A stretch of DNA of 48,421 nucleotides from Bacteroidota bacterium (lineage in GTDB: Bacteria > Bacteroidota > Bacteroidia > Chitinophagales > Chitinophagaceae), in assembly GCA_018267545.1 (NCBI GenBank), contig JAFDYG010000473.1, forward strand, positions 1 through 48,421. Direction: 5' to 3'. A program made the position numbers and the translations under genes. The notes beneath the pieces were generated by a model. The model searched no databases. It had not been told where the DNA came from and worked only from the letters and a program-made list of their open reading frames with translations. Positions 1 to 6,937 of the stretch are shown here, piece after piece; the first letter of the stretch is position 1; the number at the start of each line of letters is the position of its first letter.

Positions 1-1
1 G

Positions 2-31
2 AAGAAGGCGGCAGTGAAGAAAAATGCCTAA
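2..31 (+). CDS. C-terminal tail of an upstream gene (partial)
   Basis: The first 30 bases read, in frame 2, as a Lys/Ala-rich tail (KKAAVKKNA) followed by TAA, ending eight bases before the next start codon. Basic Lys/Ala tails are common at the ends of nucleic-acid-binding proteins, but nine residues do not identify the protein. The window edge cuts the gene. It could also be chance, because the first frame is open through the same bases into the next gene. Confidence 0.3.
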   Translation, partial: KKAAVKKNA

Positions 32-39
32 ATTTCCGT

Positions 40-1551
40 ATGGAAATCTTATCGGCTGAACAGATCAGGGCCTGGGATAGCTACACGATGGAGCACGAAC
101 CCATCGCTTCCGTCGACCTGATGGAACGGGCTGCGGCCAGCTGTCTCCGGTGGCTGGAAGCCCGTGGATGGCTCGAACGACATTTCTCGATCTTTTGCGG
201 CAAGGGCAACAATGGCGGCGACGGCCTCGCGCTTGCGCGGATGCTGAGCGGGCTCGACTGCGCGGTTACCGTTTACATCCTCGAATTCGGCCACCTCGGT
301 ACGGAAGACTTCCAGGTCAATCTGGCGAGGCTGCATGCCACGCCGGTGGAGGTGATCTATATCCAGGGGCCGGAACATTTCTATCCTATCCAGCATGGAG
401 AGGTAGTGATCGACGCCCTGTTCGGCTCGGGGCTGAACAGGAAGCTGGACGGCGTGACCGAACAGCTCGTGCAGCATATTAACGGGTCCGGAGTGGAGAT
501 CATATCGATAGACATACCCAGCGGGCTCTTTGTAAGCAGCACGTCGAAGGGCAATACGATCATCCGTGCCACGCATACGCTGAGCTTTCAGTGCTACAAA
601 GAGGCCTTTCTGATGCCGGAGAATGCGGCTTTCGTCGGTGAGGTGACCATCCTTGATATCGGGCTCCATCCTGACTATCTCCGGCATCTGTCGGGCGAGT
701 CCGAGCTGCTGGACGCAGAGATCATCGGCGCGATCTTCCGGCCGCGGCAGCAATTCGCCCACAAAGGCAATTTCGGTCATGCCTTGCTGGTAGCGGGCAG
801 CTTCGGGAAGCTGGGCGCCGCCGTCCTGGCGGCCAGGGCCTGTCTTCGGGCCGGCGCGGGTCTGCTGACCTGCCAGGTTCCGGGCTGCGGCTATACGATC
901 CTGCAAACGGCGCTCCCTGAAGCGATGCTGCAAGTGGATCCGGACGAGCGCCTGCATACTTCCCCGCCGGGCGAGCTGGACAAGTATTCCGTAATAGGTA
1001 TCGGCCCGGGTATCGGGACCGACTCCCGGACCGTTGCGTTCTTAAAGGACCTTTTGTCCCGCTATCGCAAGCCGATGGTGGCGGACGCAGACGCGCTCAA
1101 TATCCTGGCGGCTCATCCGGAACTGCTCGGGATGCTGCCCCCCTACTCTATCATTACTCCCCATCCCAAAGAGTTCGAGCGGCTGTTCGGGCCGTCCCCC
1201 GATGACTTTCTGCGGCTGGAAAAGGCCCGGGAGAAGGCACGCCAGCACCAGCTCATCATCGTGCTGAAAGGGCATTATAGTTTTGTCGCGATGCCGGGCG
1301 GAAAGAGCTATTTCAACTCCACCGGCAATGCCGGCATGGCCAAGGGCGGCAGTGGCGACGTCCTGACCGGCATCCTCACGGCCCTCCTGTCCCAGGGCTA
1401 CTCCCCCGGCGAGACGGCGCTGCTGGGCATCTACCTCCACGTCCTGGCCGGCGACTGTGGAGCTGTGTACTGGTCGCAAGAAGCCATGCTCCCCTCCGAC
1501 CTGACCGACCAGCTCGGTAACGCCTTCCAAATCATTCGAAAAAGACAATAA
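40..1551 (+). CDS. nnrD/nnrE: Bifunctional NAD(P)HX epimerase / ADP-dependent NAD(P)HX dehydratase
   Basis: This cytoplasmic metabolite-repair enzyme rescues hydrated NADH and NADPH: the N-terminal half interconverts R and S epimers and the C-terminal half dehydrates the S form using ADP. At 503 residues it has the usual fused length. The YjeF-N epimerase domain (about 1-225) shows the glycine-rich [10 protein letters not shown] at 53-62, IDALFGSGL near 124-132 and DIPSG at 158-162. The kinase-like dehydratase domain (about 230-500) shows KGNFGH near 242, ADADALNIL near 348, [10 protein letters not shown] near 373 and the nucleotide-site GGSGD at 436-440. The ATG at 40 is the first in the window; the frame is open to the edge, but the family normally begins with this kind of [10 protein letters not shown] segment. 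It lies just before tRNA-Pro, which has its own promoter. Confidence 0.95.
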   Translation: MEILSAEQIRAWDSYTMEHEPIASVDLMERAAASCLRWLEARGWLERHFSIFCGKGNNGGDGLALARMLSGLDCAVTVYILEFGHLGTEDFQVNLARLHATPVEVIYIQGPEHFYPIQHGEVVIDALFGSGLNRKLDGVTEQLVQHINGSGVEIISIDIPSGLFVSSTSKGNTIIRATHTLSFQCYKEAFLMPENAAFVGEVTILDIGLHPDYLRHLSGESELLDAEIIGAIFRPRQQFAHKGNFGHALLVAGSFGKLGAAVLAARACLRAGAGLLTCQVPGCGYTILQTALPEAMLQVDPDERLHTSPPGELDKYSVIGIGPGIGTDSRTVAFLKDLLSRYRKPMVADADALNILAAHPELLGMLPPYSIITPHPKEFERLFGPSPDDFLRLEKAREKARQHQLIIVLKGHYSFVAMPGGKSYFNSTGNAGMAKGGSGDVLTGILTALLSQGYSPGETALLGIYLHVLAGDCGAVYWSQEAMLPSDLTDQLGNAFQIIRKRQ

Positions 1552-1555
1552 TCAA

Positions 1556-1587
1556 TTTTGCCAACTTCGGGAAAGCTGCTATCTTCG
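1556..1587 (+). promoter_or_regulatory. Bacteroidota-type promoter for tRNA-Pro
   Basis: TTTTG at 1556-1560 (-33 element) and TATCTTCG at 1580-1587 (-7 element, one mismatch to TAnnTTTG) are separated by 19 bases, the spacing known for the primary sigma factor of this phylum. The predicted transcript would begin near 1594, about 30 bases before the mature tRNA. Confidence 0.6.
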
Positions 1588-1625
1588 CGTCCCGTTTTGA
1601 CGATTTTTTCGTCATAGCGACGGAT

Positions 1626-1699
1626 CGGGAAGTAGCGCAGCCCGGTAGCGCACTACGTTCGGGACGTAGGGGTCGCAGGTTCGAATCCTGTCTTCCCGA
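1626..1699 (+). tRNA. tRNA-Pro (anticodon CGG)
   Basis: A full cloverleaf can be drawn: acceptor stem CGGGAAG (1626-1632) with CTTCCCG (1692-1698), D stem GCGC/GCGC, anticodon stem CTACG (1653-1657) with CGTAG (1665-1669), and a T arm around the canonical TTCGAAT. The loop 1658-1664 is TTCGGGA, so the anticodon is CGG at 1660-1662, reading the proline codon CCG. The discriminator A at 1699 suits tRNA-Pro. CCA is not encoded, so it must be added after transcription. Confidence 0.97.
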
Positions 1700-1720
1700 C
1701 TTGAGTCTAAAGCTAGAAGA

Positions 1721-1750
1721 AAGCCCCTGCATCGCAGGGGCTTTTGTTTT
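1721..1750 (+). terminator. Rho-independent terminator after tRNA-Pro
   Basis: A perfect 10-bp stem, AAGCCCCTGC (1721-1730) with GCAGGGGCTT (1734-1743), closes a three-base ATC loop and is followed by TTGTTTT. It ends where the convergent VOC gene stops and probably shields both transcripts. Confidence 0.9.
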
Positions 1751-2151
1751 TATTCAAATCTCTTTTTGGCTTCCGCTGCGACTGGCGTAAAGAAATTGAC
1801 AAGGTTGCCATCCGGGTCCCTAAAAAGCAGCGATCGATTACCCCAAGGCATCGTAGTCGGTTTTTGCACAATATTTTCTCCTATAAAATCGGCCAGATCT
1901 TCATACCTGCTATCGACATCGTCGACTCTGAACTCGATGATGACCGATTGATTGGCCGCGGCTTTGGCTATTTCATTTCCGCCAAATAGCGCTAGAGTAT
2001 TGGTGCTTCCAATGGCCAATGCCGCCTGTGGAGTTCGCAGTTCTGCGAAATCATCGGTATATCGTGTCAGCTGTGCTCCGGTGACCTGCTCATAAAAATG
2101 GATAAGACGCTTAATGTCGGCAGTGATGATTCTGACTGAGGAGAGATTCAT
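1750..2151 (-). CDS. VOC (glyoxalase/bleomycin-resistance fold) family protein
   Basis: A 133-residue protein starting [10 protein letters not shown], with the pattern of a VOC domain: an N-terminal strand leading to FYEQVTGAQ, a central ALFGG segment, and a C-terminal segment containing [14 protein letters not shown], the usual site of the last metal-ligand region. VOC proteins include glyoxalases, dioxygenases and drug-binding resistance proteins, and the substrate cannot be read from sequence. An upstream in-frame ATG would add 35 residues running through an inverted-repeat region and into the upstream gene, so I prefer the start at 2151. It has no partner gene; the upstream DUF2200 gene is on the same strand 58 bases away. 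Confidence 0.85.
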   Translation of the reverse strand: MNLSSVRIITADIKRLIHFYEQVTGAQLTRYTDDFAELRTPQAALAIGSTNTLALFGGNEIAKAAANQSVIIEFRVDDVDSRYEDLADFIGENIVQKPTTMPWGNRSLLFRDPDGNLVNFFTPVAAEAKKRFE

Positions 2152-2163
2152 ATAGTTTTGTTT

Positions 2164-2206
2164 TAATGACACAAAGGAACGTGTCATTAGTGACAGCCTT
2201 ATGTCA
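2164..2206. promoter_or_regulatory. Array of TGACA half-sites upstream of the VOC gene
   Basis: Two inverted repeats lie side by side just upstream of the VOC start at 2151. The first is TAATGACAC (2164-2172), eight bases, then GTGTCATTA (2181-2189), a perfect 9-bp pair. The second is TGACA (2191-2195), six bases, then TGTCA (2202-2206). Four related half-sites in 43 bases suggest a dimeric repressor or activator site. No regulator gene is adjacent, so the binding protein is unknown. Confidence 0.5.
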
Positions 2207-2209
2207 GCA

Positions 2210-2572
2210 TCAACCGCGGATAATTTTGTCCATTTTCCTGCCTTTCGCCAGCTCATCGACCAGCTTATCCAAATATCGGACCTGCTGAGTCAAAGGATTT
2301 TCGATTTCCTCTACCCGATACCCGCAGATTACTCCGGTGATGAGGCTTGCATGGGGATTTAACGAAGCGCGCTGGAAGAACGTCTCAAAGGTTGCCTTTT
2401 CTTTTATGAGCTCCTGGAGTTTCTTGTTGTCGAAGCCCGTCAACCATTGTATGACCTGGTGCAATTCTTCTTTTGTCCTACCTTTCTTCTCTACTTTTGC
2501 GAGATACAAAGGATAGACCGAGGCAAAGGTCATTTTTGCGATACGCTGATCTTGTGTGTTAGACTTGTCCAT
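2210..2572 (-). CDS. DUF2200 family protein
   Basis: A 120-residue protein of a small conserved family of unknown function. Recognisable family segments are MTFASVYPLY near the N-terminus, KKGRTKEEL followed by IQWLTGF, the central TFETFF, then GVICGYRVEEIE and the C-terminal YLDKLVDELAKGRKM. No signal peptide or membrane segment is visible. I chose the ATG at 2572 (MDKSNTQDQ) over one ten codons upstream because family members begin a few residues before the RIAKMTF motif. It overlaps the end of the upstream acyltransferase gene by 14 bases, so the two are probably co-transcribed and translationally coupled. Confidence 0.85.
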   Translation of the reverse strand: MDKSNTQDQRIAKMTFASVYPLYLAKVEKKGRTKEELHQVIQWLTGFDNKKLQELIKEKATFETFFQRASLNPHASLITGVICGYRVEEIENPLTQQVRYLDKLVDELAKGRKMDKIIRG

Positions 2573-3728
2573 ACCTTTTTGAAGATATGAATTTCTTACC
2601 ATTAAAATAACTTCGGGCTGGAACTTCGACGTACTGGAAGGTTAGCGATGCAGCCACGAGCGTAACGATGAGAAAAAGCAGGCAGCAAAGCCATCCTATT
2701 CCGTAATTGGGGTGCTGGGACACGAAGCCCTCAGGTACAGGCATTCCGAGAAAGGGCGCCAATCCCCGGTAAGTAAAGAATATCGGCATATGGACCATAT
2801 AGATGGAAAAGGACCAGTCTCCCAGTCGCTGTGCTGGACGTGCAGCAAGCAGCCGGTACACCCCGGAGTGATTATAAGCGGCGGCAAGGATCAAAAAAGG
2901 AAACAACGCTACGGTGATCAGCTCGTTTCCATCAAAGTGCATGCTTAGCAGCAGGGCTGAGACGACGGCCCAGAAAACGATGTCCCGGCTGAGCCAGCCT
3001 TTTCCACTTCCTTCCTGGAACCAGCGGCAGGTAAGCATACCGAGAGCAAACCCGGCCATGCAGCGAAAGAAAGCAAAATCATTGATCGTATTCAGGCTGG
3101 CCGACTGACGCTGCCACAGATGCATCCCGAATTCCGGAACCAGCCAATACTTGACCAGGCCAAATAACCCTGCTATTGCCAGGAGCCAGATCAGCCGTTG
3201 CTTCCGGCTGCTTACTGCCAATAACGGTGTCAGCAAGGGGAACAGCAGGTACATCCACCATTCGGTGCTAAGCGACCAGGAGACCGTATTCAACGGAGCC
3301 GTCGGAAACAGGTGCATGGCCTGCAGCATGACGAGCGACGCGGGGACCGTTTTCACGTCGAAGATGAAATGAAAGAACCGGTTCCAAAGGGGATGTGCAA
3401 TCGGATTAGCCAGGATAAGGGCTCCCACCGCAAGCACCCAGAACAAGGTAAAGAAATGCAACGGATAGACTCGCGCGAAACGAGCCCGCAGGTATTGTAG
3501 ATACGCATATCGCTCTACCCTCTGCCGGAAAGTCTCTCCGTACACATGAAAAAGAATAAATCCGCTGAGGACAAAGAAGAAGTCCACCCAAAGCCAGCCC
3601 TTTTGCATTAGCAAGGTGACATGGCTGCTCACGAGGGGGTGAATGAATGTCTGGCTGTGAAATACCAGGACGAGGACGGCTGCCACGCCTCGCAGCGGGG
3701 TCAGCGTTGATAAATATGCGGATTTCAT
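2559..3728 (-). CDS. Acyltransferase 3 (OafA/NodX-like) integral membrane protein
   Basis: A 389-residue polytopic inner-membrane protein of the acyltransferase-3 family, which moves acyl groups, often acetyl, onto cell-surface sugars. Family signatures seen are the N-terminal LTPLRGVAAVLVLVFHS, with Arg13 and the catalytic-type His24 in the first helix, and VDFFFVLSGFILF near 48-60. About ten hydrophobic helices follow, and the length is normal for the single-domain form. No polysaccharide cluster is nearby, so the acceptor is unknown. It heads a two-gene unit with the DUF2200 gene. Confidence 0.9.
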   Translation of the reverse strand: MKSAYLSTLTPLRGVAAVLVLVFHSQTFIHPLVSSHVTLLMQKGWLWVDFFFVLSGFILFHVYGETFRQRVERYAYLQYLRARFARVYPLHFFTLFWVLAVGALILANPIAHPLWNRFFHFIFDVKTVPASLVMLQAMHLFPTAPLNTVSWSLSTEWWMYLLFPLLTPLLAVSSRKQRLIWLLAIAGLFGLVKYWLVPEFGMHLWQRQSASLNTINDFAFFRCMAGFALGMLTCRWFQEGSGKGWLSRDIVFWAVVSALLLSMHFDGNELITVALFPFLILAAAYNHSGVYRLLAARPAQRLGDWSFSIYMVHMPIFFTYRGLAPFLGMPVPEGFVSQHPNYGIGWLCCLLFLIVTLVAASLTFQYVEVPARSYFNGKKFISSKRYGQV

Positions 3729-3864
3729 ACCGTAAAGGTAGCGGGCATGTCAGCCGTCGATTTTGCCTGAAAGTCCAAAAACTTATCTGTACGGCCCAAC
3801 TCATTAGAAGACGAGGTCGAGGATGTATATCGAAGAGGACTTATTTTTTGAAAATGGGCTGGAC

Positions 3865-4518
3865 TTATTCAAAAAGCTGTCCTTTAGCATAAAGGTCAAA
3901 ATCGATTTCGAGCTCTAAGGCATTTAACCTTTTCAATAGATGTTTGTCAAGATGAAACCCTCCCAGCATAGTATTCCCATTGTGAAAAATGGACGATACC
4001 TGAATTTGTCCATAGGCTGTGCTAACGAGCCTTCGTATTCCATCTTCATCCTGTTCTAAGAAGTCGAGCAATTTATTGAGTTTGTCCTCAAATTCATCCG
4101 GTTCCGGATTGGGCATAAACTGAATACAGCTAAATGTATAGCTTGATTTTCCATGCCTTTTAGAGTCTCCTTTATTCCATCCCCTTGTCGGTTTTAATCT
4201 TGTCAGACTGGTCAGCTGATTTAAGGCTAAGTTATCAGAAGTGGCTTTGAAATAAACGCTATGTGCTGCTTCCGTTCCAACCCAAGTTACAGCGATGTCA
4301 GGGATGGTTTTAACGTAAATTGCCAGGTAGAATTTTTCATCTTTCACAGGAAAATAGACGATGACTGTTTCTTCAGGAGCATCTTTGTCGATGTGCGCTA
4401 TTTTGGGTTTGTTATCCTCGTAAATGAGTTCGTGAATTTTGAGGAATTGTTGAGTTATTCCCCAGTTCATTTTTTCGATTTCTTTTATGGCGCAGTTGCT
4501 TATTTCAAAATTTGTCAT
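3865..4518 (-). CDS. DUF4279 domain protein
   Basis: A 217-residue cytoplasmic protein. The C-terminal part (about 95-210) matches the DUF4279 pattern: LTRLKPTRGWNKGD, a long helix with LNKLLDFLEQ, then a strand-rich end with GGFHLDKHLLKRL and LEIDFDLYA. The N-terminal 90 residues (with FYLAIYVKTIPD) are not recognised. The gene is clearly more AT-rich than its neighbours, suggesting recent acquisition. DUF4279 proteins are often found as immunity-like genes near polymorphic toxins, but no toxin is visible here, so function remains unknown. Confidence 0.75.
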   Translation of the reverse strand: MTNFEISNCAIKEIEKMNWGITQQFLKIHELIYEDNKPKIAHIDKDAPEETVIVYFPVKDEKFYLAIYVKTIPDIAVTWVGTEAAHSVYFKATSDNLALNQLTSLTRLKPTRGWNKGDSKRHGKSSYTFSCIQFMPNPEPDEFEDKLNKLLDFLEQDEDGIRRLVSTAYGQIQVSSIFHNGNTMLGGFHLDKHLLKRLNALELEIDFDLYAKGQLFE

Positions 4519-4555
4519 TGGGACGCGTTTTTTTCCGGATGATGAATGTATAAAA

Positions 4556-4951
4556 CTATTTCAATCTCTGCAACACTCCTTTCCGCTTGACGATATTTTT
4601 ATAATCCCACTGGATATCTCTACCCTTTTCCAGCCAACGTCGAAGATCGCTGGTATTTATTTCGGCCGCATCGGTGTAGCGTATTTCGGCCGCTTTGAAT
4701 TTCCCTTCTTTGTGTAGTTCCGGCTCGTCAAAGGATTGACCGCTCCAAAACATCAGGTTCATTCCACTTTTTCGCTGGCTATAGCCAACGATGGGATTGC
4801 CATCCAGGAACCAGACGGGATGGCGGTGCCACACTTTCTTTTCGGCTTCGGGCAGATGCCTGCAAATTTCCTCGTACAGGAGAAGGGCTATCTTGCGCTC
4901 GGCAGGCGAAAGGGAATTGTTGTAGGCTTCGATTTCGGGCGAGAGTTCCAT
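4556..4951 (-). CDS. DUF1801 family protein
   Basis: A 131-residue soluble protein with DUF1801 features: an N-terminal helix with ALLLYEEICRHLPEAE, the strand segment VWHRHPVWFLDGNPIVGYS, then KSGMNLMFWSGQSF, and a C-terminal helix with IQWDYKNIV. Relatives include the YdhG fold, linked to iron binding in some bacteria; that role is not shown for this protein. The gene is divergent from the SDR gene across 60 bases and runs toward the DUF4279 gene with 37 bases between. Confidence 0.8.
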   Translation of the reverse strand: MELSPEIEAYNNSLSPAERKIALLLYEEICRHLPEAEKKVWHRHPVWFLDGNPIVGYSQRKSGMNLMFWSGQSFDEPELHKEGKFKAAEIRYTDAAEINTSDLRRWLEKGRDIQWDYKNIVKRKGVLQRLK

Positions 4952-5011
4952 AATGCGGAGTTTGACCGTATAAAAATAGGTTAATACGATATATTGTCTA
5001 TTTTTAAACTT

Positions 5012-5734
5012 ATGAAACTATCTAAGAACAAAATCCTTGTTACTGGTGGGGCTACGGGTATTGGCCTCGGGCTTGCAGAAAGATTTATTAAAGAAGGCAA
5101 CACCGTTATAATTTGCGGAAGGAGAGATTCTGCCTTAAATGAAGCGGCTGGGCAATACCCTTCCCTTATTACAAAGGTTTGTGATCTTGCCAGGGAAGAA
5201 GATCGGATAGAGCTTTACAATTGGATATCGGACAATCACCCCGATTTGAATGTGCTGGTGAACAATGCAGGGATTCAAAATTGGATGACGGCTTCCGACG
5301 CTGATTTTTATGAAAAGTCCAATAATGAAATCGAGATAAACGTAACCGCGCCTTTACACCTCACCAATCTGTTTTTGAATTTAAAGTCCTTGAATACCAT
5401 AATGAACGTAACCTCCGGATTGGCATTTGTCCCATTGGCAAAAGTCCCGGTCTATTGTGCTACAAAAGCGTTTTTACGATCATTTACGCTAACATTGCGT
5501 TATTCATTAAAGGCAAAAAATATCGAAGTCGTCGAAATCATTCCTCCGGCATTGAATACAGATCTTGGCGGGAAAGGATTACATGATGACTTTCCTCCGG
5601 TAAGCGACTTTATAAATTCAATCTTCGAACAATTAAAGGAAGGTAAAGTAGAGCTGACTTTTAGCACCAGCGAAGGCAGGCTCAAGGCTAACAATGAGAC
5701 CATTCTCGGTTATTTCAACAGGATGAATCCATAA
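5012..5734 (+). CDS. Short-chain dehydrogenase/reductase
   Basis: A 240-residue NAD(P)-dependent oxidoreductase of the classical SDR family. The cofactor motif TGGATGIG is at 11-18, NNAG at 84-87, and the catalytic set is Ser135, Tyr148 and Lys152 (YCATK). The body resembles DltE-like reductases, whose substrates are generally unknown. The start is the ATG at 5012; an upstream TTG at 4994 would add six residues not typical for the fold. The gene is AT-rich compared with the permease genes downstream, as are its two left-hand neighbours. Confidence 0.9.
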   Translation: MKLSKNKILVTGGATGIGLGLAERFIKEGNTVIICGRRDSALNEAAGQYPSLITKVCDLAREEDRIELYNWISDNHPDLNVLVNNAGIQNWMTASDADFYEKSNNEIEINVTAPLHLTNLFLNLKSLNTIMNVTSGLAFVPLAKVPVYCATKAFLRSFTLTLRYSLKAKNIEVVEIIPPALNTDLGGKGLHDDFPPVSDFINSIFEQLKEGKVELTFSTSEGRLKANNETILGYFNRMNP

Positions 5735-5747
5735 TCTTAAGCATTCA

Positions 5748-6740
5748 CTAAGGATTTTCTTTCCGCTGCAGCGGCTTCCATTCAGATGTGCTCCCGTGAT
5801 TGGGGTTGGCCGAAGGATCGTTGGAGCCCAAAACCCTCCCCTGCTGGTCGATCCAATAATAGTGATATTGGGTGCTAAGCTCCAGGGGGCTGCTCGCATT
5901 GTAGGGATTGTTGTAGGTATTGATTGCGCCGAGGTTTTCCCTGAACTGATCGTTTTGCCGGTCTACGGATTTATTTCGTTCATCGGTTACCTTCTGCCAT
6001 TTTTGGGCCGACCAATCTCTATAGGCCTTCATCGCTTCCCCAAAGGCTACCGAGTTTTGCAGGTTTTGCTGCATGACGCCCCGCATGCCGAATGCGGCTC
6101 CATTGGTAGCGGAGATCTGACGAGAGACCTGTGGCAGCCAGGTCGAATAGGAAGCCCATTGCGTGGTTTCGGATAGGGCTGCCGTCATTGCCATCACACA
6201 CCCTCCATAGTAATTGGTAATATGACAAACGGCTTCACCCACGTACTTCCCGCTGGGGAGCGTATAGGCTACCTGGAACAAGTAGGCTTCCTGGAAACCC
6301 TGAACCGGGTTGGTCCTGACGGGATTGCTTAAATTGAGGCTGTTGGGACGCAGCGACATGAGTTTCTCATAGACGAATCTTTGGGCGGGATAACCCGGCA
6401 TCATACCCGAATTGCCTACCATTACCGTTATGGCTTTATTGTCGGACGATACTAAGGAAAGTGCAAATTGACCGTCCTCGCCTATCCTCCAGCCCGGAGG
6501 TAGCGCATAAGAGAAGTAGTTGCCGCTGCTAATCTTTAAGTCTTCGATCTTGGGTTGGGGGGTAGAAGTGGAATGATTCATGGAGTTTATTTTTGATGCC
6601 GTCGATGGCTGGACCAGGTGCATATTCTTGGGTATATTCATATTCTTCAGGGAAGTATCTGTGTTGTGGCGGGAATCTTGCGCACAGCCCTGTAGCAGGA
6701 TGCCAAGCAATAAGGCAAAGGAGATAGCCGATTTTCTCAT
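5748..6740 (-). CDS. Lipoprotein of unknown function
   Basis: A 330-residue exported lipoprotein. The signal peptide ends in a lipobox-like LLQGC with Cys19 as the lipidation site. A Ser/Thr/Asn-rich linker (about 20-65) leads into a region with FSYALPPGW, repeated aromatic strands and LFQVAYTLPSGKY. A C-terminal helical part (about 225-275) precedes a short module with YHYYWIDQQGRVLGSND. I do not recognise the family. Its start is 197 bases from the divergent permease gene, so the two share a regulatory region. Confidence 0.75.
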   Translation of the reverse strand: MRKSAISFALLLGILLQGCAQDSRHNTDTSLKNMNIPKNMHLVQPSTASKINSMNHSTSTPQPKIEDLKISSGNYFSYALPPGWRIGEDGQFALSLVSSDNKAITVMVGNSGMMPGYPAQRFVYEKLMSLRPNSLNLSNPVRTNPVQGFQEAYLFQVAYTLPSGKYVGEAVCHITNYYGGCVMAMTAALSETTQWASYSTWLPQVSRQISATNGAAFGMRGVMQQNLQNSVAFGEAMKAYRDWSAQKWQKVTDERNKSVDRQNDQFRENLGAINTYNNPYNASSPLELSTQYHYYWIDQQGRVLGSNDPSANPNHGSTSEWKPLQRKENP

Positions 6741-6822
6741 ATCGTAATGAATTGTATTGTAAAAGTCGGCCTGGCGGATTGTCTAAAAAATACACAATTT
6801 GTAGTAGTAACGAACAACAGGC

Positions 6823-6839
6823 TGTATCAAAACCGGACA
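6823..6839 (+). promoter_or_regulatory. TGTAT-N6-CGGACA motif upstream of permease 1
   Basis: TGTATCAAAACCGGACA lies 98 bases before the permease start. A near-identical sequence occurs at 33992-34008 before permease 4, and related forms at 16069-16084 and 17711-17727 flank the other two. Between this site and the gene sits TGGCA (6892-6896), ten bases, then TGCT (6907-6910), which also recurs. Candidate activator site plus promoter; no experiment supports it. Confidence 0.4.
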
Positions 6840-6937
6840 CTTTGGGCCTTTAGCTAGTACTAACTGCCTGACCGGCAGACATTCATCAGTCTGGCATCGA
6901 TTTGGTTGCTCACAATCAAACCTTTACGCTGCATCCC

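Noticed and set aside
49-957. 302-codon minus-strand open frame opposite the NAD(P)HX repair gene
   Set aside because: It lies wholly inside a gene with clear family motifs and has no recognisable domain of its own; high GC content creates long antisense frames.
1532-1732. Minus-strand open frame over the tRNA with QDSNLRP-like translation
   Set aside because: This is the antisense reading of the tRNA-Pro gene, a known source of spurious proteins.
6892-6910. Canonical sigma-54 promoter before permease 1
   Set aside because: TGGCA is followed by TGCT at a spacing longer than the fixed 10 bases between GG and GC; kept only as an unusual recurrent element.
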